Positions 43,057-55,380 are shown, counted from the first letter of the stretch. The stretch is 64,000 bases of DNA from Diphasiastrum complanatum (GCA_029204225.1 CM055101.1:33919683-33983682); one strand, 5' to 3'. A program made the numbers and translations. Notes: generated from the sequence alone by a model not told the origin.

Positions 43057-46000
43057 GACAGTTCAATTCCAATTTTAAGAAATTTAAATACGCCATGGTC
43101 TACATCTTCAAACCCCCCTATTGCTTCGAAGTGTTCTAATAATGCATTGAATGGTGTATCATGCACCATTACTTAGATAAGAAAGATAAGGTCATGCACC
43201 ATGTTGTCGGGAGAAATTGTTAGTAAGCACATGTGTCAATGGCTTATAAGAATAATCGAAAGGTGGAAACTGTTGTACCTACTACTAAAACACCGTCATA
43301 GAGCTCAATGGACTTCTTTTTCAATATGCAAGGCAAAATCTTTTTTCTGCTACAATAACATTTTGATGTTCAAGTTCAATTTACCAGTCATATGTGAGAA
43401 GCGCATTATAGTCCTATTGAGACTCTAGCTTTTGATACTATTAACATGCCACCCTCCCCCATATTCCGCATGACTATTCAAACCCATAGAATTGTTCCAT
43501 TGTTTATCAATGTGAAAGGTGGATGTTTCCAAATCTTCTTTTTGGACTGCAATCATTGATGTGAATATGGTCGTTTTTATGTATACTTAATGAATGTCCT
43601 TTGCAGTATGTGTACTGTAATATCCATGGAATTGATGGTCAAGTATTTGTTGTAGGTTGGGATTGCATGGTTTTCTGTATTTCAAACATTTTGTCTGACT
43701 TCTTGTTTTTAAAATTAATGTGACCTTTGCAGCTGCTCATTTGAGACATTTTGTGGTACTGTATCTTGTGTCACAGACTGAATTGAATTTATTTATATAA
43801 GGGTTTGTGCTAAGACTTTTTCCAGAAACAACAAAAAATTAGATGTGATATCTACTTTGCTAGGCAGAGCAAGCCAAATCAATTGAGTTTTGGTTTGATG
43901 TGTCATCAGCTGAAACTCAATTATTTTTTCGCTAGTGTAATCACTTGAGCACTTTGCTGAGGATGGTGGATTGTTTGCAATCTAATTGGATGCATGATTG
44001 ATCTTGTGACATGCTCTGTATGACCATGGCAAATAGCTGCTTCATAGATACTTTGTAACAATCGTAGTCTCAAGGTACCACTGTACAGAATTCCCCTCAA
44101 ACGGCATGCATTTGGGAGCCCCTGTTTGGGTATGATTGTAACCCCTTGTACTTTGTCTCTTCTATTGCTAGCTATTTTGACCAAACCATGTTCAGCCATT
44201 CAATTCATAAGCATTGCTGGTAACACCATATATCATGAACTTTCTTACGAGTGACATTTAAAAGTGTACTCAGGCTCTCGTTGAGATCATTTGGAGTATT
44301 ATCGGTATGAACCTTTTCTGTTTGAGGGCCACATCTCTCCCCACACTAGAAAGTGAAATTTTCTAGAAACACATTCTGAAACCTGCATTCCTTGGAGCTA
44401 TAGCTAACGGACCTTTTTTGTGCATTATAAATGCCTGCAGTCACCCTCAACTCATATTGCATCCATAATGTAGTGTAGTAAAACATCTTATTAGCCGGGC
44501 CAACATGATGATGTTTTGATGTAGGGAAGAGAGGCCTTCTAAGTCTTTTACATCATTCCACTATCCATTCATTCTTCTGTTGTGCAGCTAGCAACCACCC
44601 ACGTATACCCCACATCTAAAACAGTTTATCTCACTCAACAGCAAGGTCTTAAATGGAACACAAACGTGCTCTTCCATGTCTTGCGAAGGACTATTATAGC
44701 AAATTGAACATTTGTTAGGAACTAGAGTCAATCAGGTCCCTTCATTTACATAATTTACAACTTGAAAAAGGGATACATTGTCCTCCAAGAGATAATTCTC
44801 ATAGCCATCTTATATATTTCATCGATAAAACTGTCACATCAATGAAATTACATAGTTCTTCTCCATTCATACTAAAACTTGCTTGCACATAACACAATTA
44901 TGATGTCCACATAGCCACAAATTGAGTGGCAATGACAAAATAACAGATTATCAATCCATGACAAGTGCAAATTTCATGTCATTCCAAAAGTGATTGTTCT
45001 TTTGGGAAGTGACAATTCAAGAAATTCAATCATTTCATTTCTCCCAATGAACGATATCTCTCTCTCAATGTATTACAAAAATCAATAGTTCTTTGCTAGT
45101 AGATTGTTCTATGATATTTTCTCTGGGCTTTCTCCTTTTCAACATAATATCCTTGAGGATGATCTAGTAGCTTTTGCCTTATGCTTATGGTGGTTCTTCT
45201 CACATCTTACTATTTTTATGGGCACATGCATTGTCTTACCTAGTACTACTCATGGCAAGTTCACCTTTTGACATAATAAAGGGAGATTGACCTGTTTTGA
45301 AACAGACCCCTTCAAATTACTCGTTCCCCCCTACAAATGTCACTTTTCAGATTGAGGACCAAGTTACTTGCCTTGTGGCACACTCTTTTAGTTTCCATCA
45401 TAGATGCTTGCTTATTGGATGCCTTTTTAACGATTGATCACTTAAAACGCTTAAATGTGGACTTTTTTCAGCCAACCATGACATACGATCGCTATCCCTA
45501 GGCGTATTGTTTCCAAGCATCAATCATGCTATCAAACTATGACTAGCCAAGTTGCTACAAACATCCATTGCCTTCCCTAGTAGCATAGACTAGCATGCTT
45601 AAAACAAAAATTTCATGAATTTTGCCGCCAAGGACATCTAGTAGAAATTGTAGACTCGTGAACCACTGCCAAGCCAAGCAATCATAGTGACTCAATAAGT
45701 CATGAGAGCTGACAGGGAAGAGCTCATGTTCATCTTATAAAAGATGCTCTTTATCATGGAATTTTGACTGTGTTTCCTTGTTTTGTTCTACATAGTATAG
45801 GGATGGATCATTACAAATTTATCGTTGTATTATGGATGATAGTGCCTCTTTGCTCATTACAAATCTTTGTCACTAAAGAGAATCATTACAAATTGTTTGA
45901 ACATGATCTTTGATCTAAAAGAAAATCATATCAAGTAGATGCTACAAATGGAAATGATTGAGTCTAGAAACTTCTAGACATTTTTCTCTTCATGGTTGTC

Positions 46001-46200
46001 TAAGACACCTATATAGATATTCTACTAATCAGATGAATGATCTAAGTAATTGTCTAAATTTCAGTAGTTCGATTCGATCCTTATAGTATTCATTGTTTTT
46101 CTTTGATTGGGGAGAAATCCCAACACGATGTACTAAAACTCACTTGAGAGCATCCCCTTGGTGTGAAGCAATAACTTTGTATCGTTACTGTAAAGCAGTG
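43057..46200. other. 3' flank of the PGES2-like gene and intergenic DNA
   Basis: The 3' UTR of the PGES2-like gene must begin at 43057; no clear poly(A) signal stands out. The rest is AT-rich with no supported gene or complete mobile element. Confidence 0.5.
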
Positions 46201-46202
46201 TA

Positions 46203-46810
46203 TCATCCATGATACAAAGTTATTATGATAAACGACTTTCCAACTGACTTGTAGTATAAGTTCAAGTTAGCTATGTTTGGAGTGAACCCTTTATCCAAAA
46301 AAAACGCGTTGATTCTCTGAAACCATGCTCTTGGTGATTGCTTAAGTCCATATAAGGCTTTGTATAACTTGCATACACGGTCCTCCTTTCCTTCTATCTC
46401 ATATCCCTCTAGGTGATACATGTAAATGTCTTTCTCGATTACTCCATTTAATAAAGCACATCCATTTGATATACTTCTAGGTCTTCAATTGATGCATATG
46501 ATACCAACAATATGATTGAAACAAATACATGACTGAAAGTCTCCTGATAATCTACATTTGGCACTTGAGAGTATCCTTTGGCTTCTAACCTTGCTTTCCA
46601 CCTGTTTATTAACCCATTTGCCTTATACTTGATCTTGAATATCCACTTGTAAGCTATGATGTTTCTGTCCTTTGGTAGCTTGACAATTGACCAGGTTTGA
46701 TTATTTATTAAGGAATTATACTCTTTGTCCATTGCCTACTTCCACTCCTCTGCATTTGGATGTGCCATAGCTTCTCTTACAGGAGTAGGTTCTTCATTAG
46801 GGCCCTTTTT
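46203..46810 (-). pseudogene. Ty1/copia RT remnant, minus strand
   Basis: RT N-terminal part with AMDKEYNSLINNQTWSIVKLP, AYKWIFKIKYKANG and RWKARLEAKGYSQVPNVDYQETF, a frame break near 46440, then ALYGLKQSPRAWFQRINAFF and FIIITLY, ending just before the YVDD box. The upstream (higher-coordinate) end meets the gypsy frame at about 46810. Confidence 0.9.
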
Positions 46811-47269
46811 GGACTCAAAAAGGGATCTCGACTTCGATATGAGTTTGTAGCTGAATGTGTTGATTGTATCAGAAAGCATCGCTATAAAGGTTACCCTAAC
46901 CAAACCAAAAAGACTGTTCCATCACGTAGGGTATCGGAAGAGCCATTGCATGCTATCACACGCGTGCAACATCGAGCCTTGGATGAGATCAAGGACCCAT
47001 CCCAGCCACACCCTCCTGCTAATACTTCCATGATTCCACAATCTTACCCTGACCCTGTAGAAGCTCAAAGGCAATACCATGAGTTCCAAGATGAGTTTGA
47101 TAGATCTGAAGCTAGAATTTCTACTCTTCCATCCACCCAGTTACCTACACAGGGGCAACCACCACGAGGAATAGAGGTTCTTTTCGATCTCTTACAAGCT
47201 CAAATCACCATGGCCTTCTACACGGCCGTCAAGTTTTCCAAACTTCCTGCGAGATGCCATATTGCATAG
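46810..47269 (+). pseudogene. Gypsy element E, Gag/protease-linker region (tentative)
   Basis: An open frame of about 150 codons with RHRYKGYPNQTKKTVPSRR..., rich in Gln, Pro and Ser. It lies on the same strand and just upstream of E's protease. No zinc knuckle is seen. I assign it to Gag or the Gag-protease linker by position only. Confidence 0.4.
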
Positions 47270-47419
47270 CTCCCAACAGCCTGATGTACCAGATGAGTCA
47301 AGACAACCGGAAAACACTGAAGTGGTTCATACTGTTGACGTGAGCTCACTTCATATAGTTGTTGCTAAAGGTAACAACATCACTTTATGAGTGCACTATA
47401 AATCTTATCCATCCGTACA

Positions 47420-47940
47420 GGCCACTTGATAGTGGCTCGGCATGAATATTATCGTCCTGTCTTTAGAAAAGGCATGGGGAATATCCACATTGGAAAAGCC
47501 TAAGTTCAAATTGCGTATGGCTGACCAACGAATGACAACACCTGCCGGTCACATAAGCAATTTGCCCATCAAAATTGCCGGTTTGATTTTTACCATAGAG
47601 TGTGTCGTACTAGATTTTCTTGATGAATTGCACACCTATCAATTCCTTCTTGGAACACCTTGGTTAGAAATGGCTGGAGTGATTCAAGATTGGAAGAAAA
47701 ACAAAATTGTTTTTGGCAACAGAGATAGAAGAATCTCTGTCGATGCCACCGGAAAGATAAAGCCTGCACCCGTTGAAGATGATTGGTCTTCAACTACCTA
47801 TGATGACCCCGATAATATCGATTCCACCATAAAGGGTCATTACGTGCAGAGTACCGATATCATCGATTGGGGACATGCCTTAGCGACCATCGATTGTGTC
47901 AATGCCAGTCTCTGTGCAAGTGCCAGATCTAGGTTACCCA
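47420..47940 (+). pseudogene. Gypsy element E, aspartic protease region
   Basis: Shows KPKFKLRMADQRMTTPAGHI, LPIKIAGLIFTIECVVLDF and QFLLGTPWLEMAGVIQDW, the flap and hydrophobic LLG-x-PW pattern of retropepsins in plant gypsy elements. The catalytic D(T/S)G strand should precede it and is not intact. The following frame is joined by deletion to RT, so the RT palm with YxDD is missing. Confidence 0.82.
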
Positions 47941-48885
47941 TGGTGCAGTATTGGGCCATATTATTTCTCGAAATGGTATCGCCATTGATCCTGAAAAGAT
48001 TAGAGTCATTCTTGAAATGCCCCTACCCATCATAGTGAAAAAAATCTACATCTTTCTAGGCCACACAGGTTATTATCGAAATTTTATAATACACTATGTC
48101 GATAAAGCGCGGTTAGTATATCAAATCGTTACCAATCCAAGGTGGACAGAAGACATGATTAAAGCCTTTGAAGATCTTAAACATGCTTTAGTTACCGCAC
48201 CCATTCTTCACGTACCCGATTATACTAAGGAATTCCATGTGCATACGGACGCTAGTAAGTATGCTATTGGTGCTGTTTTAACGCAACTCGGAGAATATGG
48301 AAAGAATTTTCCAATCCGTTTCTTGAGCCGTCAGCTTGTTCCAGCTGAGGTTAAGTATTCCAAAACAGATCAAGAAGCACTAGCAATGGTCTATGCTGTT
48401 CAACAATTTCGACATTATTTGCTAGGCCAATTGTTTGTTTTTCTATACCAACCATCATGCTCTTCTTTACCTATTGAATAAACCTTGCAAAACTGGATGA
48501 ATTGCACGATGGTTGTTGATCCTTTTAGAATTCAACTTTCGAGTTGTTATTCAAAAGAGATCACAACATTTTCTCGCTGATCATCTTTCATGATTACCTA
48601 ATGCTGAAGAATCCAATGAGCCAATAAATGATGAGTTGCCAGATGTGTGTCTATTTTATATAGATGCCACTCCGTTATGGGCAGATGATATCACTAGATA
48701 TCTAGCCACTGGGGAGATCGATCCTCAGTTGACCAAACTGCACAAAATCAAATTTATTATGAAATCTTTACCATATCATCTTATTGTGGGACAACTATAT
48801 AAGTTAGGTGTTGATGGTATTACACATCGTTGTGTCCATAAGTCTGACACATGAGGGTATTGGGGGTGGACATTTGTCACATGTA
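47941..48885 (+). pseudogene. Gypsy element E, RT thumb, RNase H and integrase zinc finger
   Basis: Starts LGHIISRNGIAIDPEKI (end of RT), then FLGHTGYYRNFI, RNase H FHVHTDASKYAIGAVL, SRQLVPAEVKYSKTDQEALA and VQQFRHYLLG. After two breaks come HFLADHLS (tether) and HLIVGQLYKLG...HRCVHK then HEGIGGGHLSHVL (H2C2 zinc finger) up to 48885. A B-family LTR fragment follows immediately. The catalytic core of integrase is absent from this copy. Confidence 0.87.
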
Positions 48886-49198
48886 CTTTGAATCCCTTTG
48901 CCCAATGTATGGTAAATTGTAATTATTAAATTGTAAATGGCTAAGTCACCGGCCTGTGGAGACAATTGTAAATTGCAATGTAAATATTTGTTATAGTGAC
49001 TAAATACGAGATGGCCAAGGGGGTACTGGGTCTCATGAGAGTCTGCTGGACTGACCTCCTAAAAAGTAGGAAGGGTTGACTGGCCAACATGACACGTGTC
49101 ACATGCTCACTGGGACACTTGGTCCAGTGCATGAGTGACACTTGTCAGACGGTCAATGGATGGGTCAACAGGACATGTGTCATATGCTCATTGGGATT
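48886..49198 (+). mobile_element. Partial LTR of the element B family
   Basis: Matches parts of 25074-25780: GTAAATTGTAATTATT, ATGGCTAAGTCACCGGCCTGTGG, GGTACTGGGTC, CTGGACTGACCTCCTAAAA, ACACGTGTCACATGCTCACTGGGACACTTGGTCCAGTG. Both ends are missing or altered, and it runs directly into a minisatellite. Confidence 0.8.
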
Positions 49199-49430
49199 TG
49201 ATCGCTGCCATCGGCTCCGGTCGAGATTTGAGCGGGCACTTCGGCTCCAGTCGAGATCAATTCGGCCTCAGTTGAGATCTGAACAGGCACTTTGGCTCCG
49301 GTTGAGATCTTAGCGAGCACTTCGGTCGAGATTCTAGCGAGCGCTCTGATCGAGATACCAAAGAAGCGCTTCGGTCGAGATTCTAGAAAAATGCTTTGGT
49401 CGAGATTCCAGAAAATCACTATCAAAGGCG
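49199..49430. repeat. Minisatellite with GGTCGAGAT core
   Basis: About eight to nine degenerate units of 23-35 bp built on CACTTCGGCTCCGGTCGAGATT(T/C)TAGCGAG. It separates the B-family LTR fragment from the gypsy F integrase. Confidence 0.85.
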
Positions 49431-49435
49431 GAACA

Positions 49436-50540
49436 ACGAAAATTGATCTTGAAGGCTAGACCTTATCAGCTGATTTCTGGCCAGTTGCACCGAAGAGGTC
49501 CAGACGGAATTCTTCAGCGGTGTATTCTTCCTCATGAGACCACCTAGATCATTTTGCTTTCACATGAAGGCATGGGTGGAGGACATTTTGCATCTGACAT
49601 TACAGTTCGCAAGATCCTGCAATCAGGATGTTGGTGGCCAACGATTCATAAAGACACGGAGGAATACTTGAAAAAGTGCGATGTGTGCCAAAGGGCAAGG
49701 AGACCAACGAGATTGAACTATGATCTACTGCACCCAGTCTTAGCCCAAGCACCGTTCGAAAAATAGGGATTGGATTATATTGGTCCAATTCACCCTGCAG
49801 CAAAGAGTTCCTAGGCTCGATACATAATCGTAGCCACAGACTACCTCACCAAATGGGTCAAAGCCAAGGCAGTAAGAGTAGCTCATGCTAGGACCACTGC
49901 CAAGTTCCTTTATGAAAATATCATTGTGCGCTTTGGATGCCCGGTGGAACTAGTCAGTGATCGCGGAAGCCATTTCATCAATGAGACCATCAAGGTCCTG
50001 TTAGGGAATTCTTCGTGATCTACAGAACCAGTACGCCTTATTATCCTCGTGGTAATGGGCAAGCAGAATCATCCAATAAGATCCTGTGTAGCATGCTCAC
50101 GAAAACAGTTGAAGCTAGCAGACTAGATTGGGAACACAAGTTGCATGTTGCATTGTGGGCACCAGTTTTTAGTTCCTTTATTAAGGATTGCCATTGCACA
50201 ATGTCTTAATAAGTCCAAATCTCTACAGCTACGCCACAAAGCTCTGCATAAACTCTGTGAAACACGCTTACTAGATGTGCATGCACTGGCAACTGAAAAG
50301 GAAAGACACAAAGCTTGGCATGATCGCAGATTACAAAAGAAGGATCTTCATTTAGGAGATCTGGTTCTGATGTATAAAACCAAGGTGATCAAGGGGAAGT
50401 TGAAATTCATGGGTGAAGGTCCTTATAGGATCAAGGAAATTCTTAATCATGGGGCAGTGAACTTAGAACAGCTTGATGGGACGCCATTCGACACACCCAT
50501 CAATGGTAGCCGGTTGCACAAGTACTGGCCACCACAGTAA
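49436..50540 (+). pseudogene. Gypsy element F, integrase
   Basis: A nearly complete integrase with few breaks. Zinc finger: ISGQLHRRGPDGILQRCI, SHEGMGGGHFASDITVRKIL, CWWPTIHKD and KKCDVCQRARR. Core: GLDYIGPIHPA (first Asp), VATDYLTKWVKAKAV, FGCPVELVSDRGSHFIN (second Asp) and TPYYPRGNGQAESSNKIL (catalytic Glu). C-terminus: KAWHDRRLQKKDLHLGDLVLMY and GEGPYRIKEIL. Stops occur at about 49560 (TAG in the finger), 49764 and 49814. No RT precedes it. It duplicates, with differences, the finger region of E, so it is a second element. Confidence 0.9.
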
Positions 50541-50904
50541 GACAGATCCAGATTGGGGCCGGCACATTACAAATGCTAATCTTCTCAGCCATCACCGCTA
50601 GATCTAAGGAGATCAAGCCAAATCAAGCTAAATCCATCAAGATTCAACCAGATCTGGCAAGATTGGGAAAATCCATCAGAATCCAAGGAGGATCCTATAC
50701 ATATAGCTATTCTTGTAGCAATCCATGCATGACCCAAGTTGTCGTTGACGAGATATGCATGTCTCGTCGACTGCCTCATTATGAAAACAATCAGTCCTAG
50801 TTGAATGACTGGACCCATACTACAATAACACAATGATCCTACTTTTATTCTAACTCTCTCCCTAAAAGTAGAATCTACTTTTCATTCACTCAGTATACAT
50901 AGCA

Positions 50905-51273
50905 TCAAAGCAAACAAACTTTATCTATAGAAAGCTTTGATTTAAACTTATCAAACTTTTCTCTAATGAGTGGCTTAGTGAAAATGTCAACTAGTTTCTC
51001 ATCTATACTACAATGAACAACATTTATTTCTCTACTCAGTAGTCTCTCATGTATAGAGTCATAGTGAATCTCGATGTGTTTGGTTCTTGCATGGAACACC
51101 AGCCTCCACTCTGATCGTCCCTATGTATTGTCATGGGATTTTCCTGCTACATGTGCATCTCATCCAAGATTGCCTCAATAAAATAGCTTTTTGAGATGCA
51201 CAACACAATGCCTTATATTCTGCTTCTATTGTGAATAAAGCAACTATACTTTGCTTCTTACTAGACCAAACAA
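50905..51273 (-). pseudogene. Ty1/copia RNase H fragment, minus strand
   Basis: From 51273 leftwards: VWSSKKQSIVALFTIEAEYKAL and a degraded centre, then ARTKHIEIHYDSIHERL, CSIDEKLVDIFTKPL, the C-terminal end of copia RNase H. The 5' side is truncated at the join with the plus-strand fragment. Confidence 0.85.
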
Positions 51274-51518
51274 TACTTCAGTGCGACAATCAGAGCTGCA
51301 TAGCTCTATCTCTGAACCCATGTACTCATACTAGAACTAAACACATAGAAATTCAGTTTCATTTTATTAGAAAGAAAGTTCATAATAAAGATGTTGTATT
51401 AAGTTACTGTCATACATACAATATGTTGGCTGATATTTTGACAAAGCCATTGTCAAGAGATGAACATTCTACCTTAGTAGATATGATAAATCTCAATTTT
51501 AATTCAGATTTGTACTAG
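51274..51518 (+). pseudogene. Ty1/copia RNase H C-terminus, plus strand
   Basis: An open frame from ILQCDNQSCIALSLNP to a TAG at 51518, with RTKHIEIQFHFIRKKV and NMLADILTKPLSRDEH: the end of copia RNase H. It is followed by AAGGGGGAG (polypurine tract, 51526-51534) and an LTR start. Confidence 0.9.
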
Positions 51519-51534
51519 TAAGCCTAAGGGGGAG

Positions 51535-52160
51535 TGTTGGAGTTTAATCTTACTCCTACTCATCCTAACTGCCCTCCTTCTCTTCTATGTAAATCACCCT
51601 CTCAAAAAATTCTGCATTTTTGAACTGTTTGTCGCAACAGTCTGCATTTTTTTTTCACAAACTTCAATAGGTGAAAAAGGCGAAAAATCCGCCAAAGTCT
51701 TCTACTTCACTTTTGGGCCATTCTAAGTACAAGAGGATTTTTGTGAAAAATGTGACAAAGTGTTTACTCAGGATTTCGGTCCATTTCGGGCACTTGAAAA
51801 ATTGCAACATTTTTTTCGAAAAATGTGAAAAATGCGAAAACTCAAAATTTCGGACCATTCCGGAGAATATTGCATTTTTCCGAAGAATGCAAAAAATGCG
51901 ACACTTTGCAAATTTACACATGATTCCTCGTACAGACTATCTACGTCTTCACGCTCCAATAATAACTGACCTAATTGATCAATTAAACAGTTGTTAATGA
52001 TTTTGTAATTGTAAAGCTAGAATAACACAAGATCATCTAGCAGCTATATATATGAAAATGAGCGATTGCAAAAAGTAGTGGAAGTAGTTGTTGATACTTG
52101 AGATTGATACTACATCTACACAACAGAGATCAAATGAACAAAACGGGTCTTCACAGTATC
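51535..52160 (+). mobile_element. Copia 3' LTR following the plus-strand RNase H (end not fixed)
   Basis: Starts TGTTGGAGTTTAATC directly after a polypurine tract. The region 51600-51910 contains repeated AAAAATGYGAAAAA-type blocks in both orientations. The right end is not determinable; no matching second LTR is seen in the window. Confidence 0.55.
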
Positions 52161-52178
52161 TGACTCCTTAGAGCTAGA

Positions 52179-52181
<3 letters not shown>

Positions 52182-52245
<64 letters not shown>
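52182..52245. repeat. (TA)n microsatellite
   Basis: An uninterrupted run of 32 TA units. Confidence 0.98.
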
Positions 52246-52246
<1 letters not shown>

Positions 52247-52889
52247 CGAGTTTAATCCAACTTAAGAAGGTGATTTTTTCAACTTTTCTCCTCAAAACTT
52301 GTAGGTTCTCTGAAAATTGCTGCAATCTTTGGCAAAAAGCTCAAAATTCCTCCATGTCTGTCCAATGATCTACTACAACAAACCTTCTATCCTTACGACA
52401 TCCAAAACGATGCACGAACGGTGAAAATATCATCGATTTTGTGAAAAAATCATAACTCTCACTTGGTCTTTTCAAGGAACCGAATGCAAAATTCACGATT
52501 CTTGCCCATTTTCACCCTTGTTGTTGTTATGCATAGGCTTAAAACCCCAATATTGAGCTCGACAAGCCTCCGTATGCTTGAAACAGTGCACTGATGCTTC
52601 GCTTCTTAGTCTTTGACGATCGTAAACCTCAAACTTTCGAAAATGGTTTTTCCCTAAATGCACTTCAATGACAACTCTGTATTGTGTATAATCCCTATAG
52701 GCGCTGATACCAAGTTAAAATTTTCTTCTTGCATTGGATCACACAAATCAACCCGATTAAGTTATTTGACTAACAAAATGTAGATTCTTGAAAAGCTGGC
52801 ACATTCAAAATGGTTCTTAAAACACCATCCTGAAACCTTAGCTTGATCACCCAGGGATATTACTCTCTTAGTACTCAAAGCAAAATAAT

Positions 52890-53690
52890 CCTAGAACCAA
52901 TCAAGATTGCAAGTCATGTGCTGAGTGGCATTTGAATCTAGATACCAACCCTCTAAACCTTAAACCTTTTCAACTCAAGCCACAAATGTGTGTTTTTTTT
53001 TTCTTCAGGCTTCTCAGTATGATTATCATTAGAAGCATCATTGCACTGAGTTTGGTTCTTTTTTTAATATTATGCAGTATTTTATCATATGTCCTCTTTC
53101 TTGCAATAGTAGCGTATGTTTTCAAAATTGAACTTGGAATAAGATGAACTACTATCTTCATCAAAATTCTTATTCCAAGATTTCTAATCTTGTTTAATAG
53201 GAGTCATGTTTTTAAATATATTTTTTGCAAGATAGCCATAATAGCATCTTGGAAGTTCATTGGAGATTCAGTGAAGGCCATCTTTCCAAGAAGAGATTTG
53301 AAATCATTTATATTTTCAAACATACTAATGCATTCATCCATCTTAAAAGAAATGAATTTTGTTCTTGAGAACAATTTTGAAGTAACATCTTTATTTTTAT
53401 AAAGATATGAGAGGATATTCCAAAGTTCCTTTGCATATTTGGCCAAACTTATATGGTAGATCTGAGTTTCTCTCAAATTTCAAAACAATGGTGGCTAACG
53501 TCTTCCCATCCCTTTGCTTCCATTTTGCAATGGTGGCAGGATCAACTATTGGTTTCAGGTCAGTACCTTCAACCATTTCCCATAGACTTTTGGCCAAGAG
53601 GATCTTTCTCATATGGAAGTTCGATCGATCCTCAACCATAGAAATATATTGACTTTGTTTCATAAATATGAAACTTGTCAAAAATCTAAA
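52890..53690 (-). pseudogene. Ty1/copia Gag and protease start, minus strand
   Basis: Starting near 53690: MRKILLAKSLWEMVEGTDLK, IAKWKQRDGKTLATIVLK, a break, then YAKELWNILSYLYKNKDV, LFSRTKFISFKMDE (UBN2 Gag). Near 53110 a zinc-knuckle half YYCKKED is ended by stops, and near 52940 comes WYLDSNATQHMT, a protease site with DSG changed to DSN. Confidence 0.87.
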
Positions 53691-53727
53691 ATTTAAGATC
53701 TATTAATTTAGAGTCACTCTAGACCTA

Positions 53728-53739
53728 CTCTAATACCAA
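53728..53739 (-). other. Primer-binding site of the 53-kb copia remnant
   Basis: The minus strand reads TTGGTATTAGAG, one base different from the TGGTATCAGAG consensus, directly beside the LTR. Confidence 0.8.
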
Positions 53740-53740
53740 G

Positions 53741-54438
53741 TGTTGGAAATTAATCTGTTATTCAATAGTTTGTTAGAATTTATAACTATTAGTTAGAGAC
53801 AATTAAGGTGTCATAGACAACTATGATATCTCTAATAGGCAACTACATACAAACATTGTTCACCATATCAAACTTCAAATAGACAGATGCAGAATCAAAA
53901 TGTCAAAATTAAAAAAAAAATAAAAAAAAGTAAAAAAAGACTAAATTAATTATAGATGTAGAGGCTATAGAATCAAACCTTGTTACCCTTGTTTTTGCCA
54001 CCTATCCTCTAGACTTAATCTCTGCTATATGGCAATGGGCAATTAAAAGAAATGAGCTACTCCATTGTAGTATGGGGAGGTCGAGAATCGATCCTACGGG
54101 GCAGGTGTAATCTAGAGGTAGACTAAGTCACTACGAAAAGGAAGCTCTGGACTAAATCTAATCCTCATCCTTGCCTATTTGTGGGCACCATACCCTTCAT
54201 AGCTCTTGGCCTCTTTGGGTTCCAAGGCTTAAACAACCGAGTTTCGACCCAAGGCTTATTTCGACCCAAGGTCTAATTTTGACCCAAGCCTTATTTTGAT
54301 CAGGTCGATATGGACTCTGTTTTTCGATCTTCGATTGCTATTTTGTAGACTTGTTTAAAAAATTAAAATTGTACATTTTCAAGTGAAGAATGATTGTATA
54401 ATAGGCCTTTTGTATATCATCATTAATAAATTCCAACA
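53741..54438 (-). repeat. 5' LTR of the 53-kb copia remnant
   Basis: 698 bp with perfect inverted ends TGTTGGAA...TTCCAACA. It contains a short tandem block at 54241-54300 with three ~19-bp units of TTCGACCCAAGGCTTAT. Confidence 0.9.
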
Positions 54439-55094
54439 CCTCTCACCTAGTAATAAATAAAGCTAACTTTTAGTAAATCAAATTTGTCTAAGGATTTGAG
54501 TAGATTATCAAGATTTTGCTTGAAATTTGAATGTGACTACATTTTATTGCCAATTGTCACTTTCTTCCCATCAATTTTTTGGCTAGTCTGTACCTAGTCA
54601 AAGCCTTCTCCTATGTAAAAATCGTGAAGAAATTTCAGAAGAGAAATAATGACCATAGACATGGATAAGTGTGACTTGTAAGAAACTTGGGACCTTTTAC
54701 GCTTGGGAAAGATCTTTTCAACGGCACCTCGTTCAACCACCATTCATTTATGCTTCTATCTAACAAACTCATCATAATTATACGACCAAGTGCAAACACA
54801 AAGAAGAACATTCAACCAATACATAAAGTCATACTATGATGCTTTATGGGGTTTTGGATCCTTGCCCTCGGGTCGGCCCTCGGGCTTGGCTCCTCAAACC
54901 CCATGGACTTTATCATGCATATTGGAGGTCAAGCTCCTCAAACCCATTGAATGCTTAAAAGCTAATCCTCTGCCCACCATATACCTTACTTTATTGTGTA
55001 CTGCCCTTTGCAACTTTACACAACGTAATGCCATGTGCTCAAGTTTGATTTGTATTTTGAAAGCACCTCTATGAGCAGTATATCCATCCACCTT

Positions 55095-55240
55095 GCTCTC
55101 TCCTCCGAAGTATGTCATTCTCTCTCTACAATGTGCATTCCCTACGTAATGTGTGTTCTCTCTCTTCTCTCTACATAACATGAGTTCTCTCTCTACGGAA
55201 TGTACATTCTCTCTCTACAAAATGTGCGTTCTCTCTACTT
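55095..55240. repeat. Minisatellite of TTCTCTCTCTAC-AATGTGC units
   Basis: About five degenerate units of 25-32 bp, each with AATGT(G/A)C(A/G)TTC followed by TCTCTCTAC, immediately left of a GC-rich foldback unit. Confidence 0.8.
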
Positions 55241-55247
55241 TCTCACC

Positions 55248-55380
55248 TGGCATTACATTGTGGAAGGCCCGAGGTCTTCAGGCCGTCATCAGGCCGGGGC
55301 CCTGCCCTCGGGCTCCCGCCCTTGGGCAAGGGCTCTCCTGCAAGGAAGGCACTCGGTCAGGGCCTTCCACCATACATAAA
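55248..55380. mobile_element. GC-rich foldback (MITE-like) copy 1
   Basis: A GC-rich island in AT-rich DNA that starts TGGCATTACA. It contains GGAAGGCCC..., GCTCCCGCCCTTGGGCAAGGGC and GCAAGGAAGGC, and ends GGGCCTTCC. It corresponds, in inverted orientation, to 57911-58058. The right terminal repeat is degraded. Confidence 0.65.

Noticed and set aside
42795-43169. 124-aa minus-strand ORF over the last PGES2-like exon
   Set aside because: It lies antisense to conserved exon 6 and is a shadow frame.
52699-52711. Primer-binding-like TGGTATCAGCGCC on the minus strand
   Set aside because: No LTR with proper ends adjoins it, and it falls close to a decayed protease region. It is too weak to call another element.
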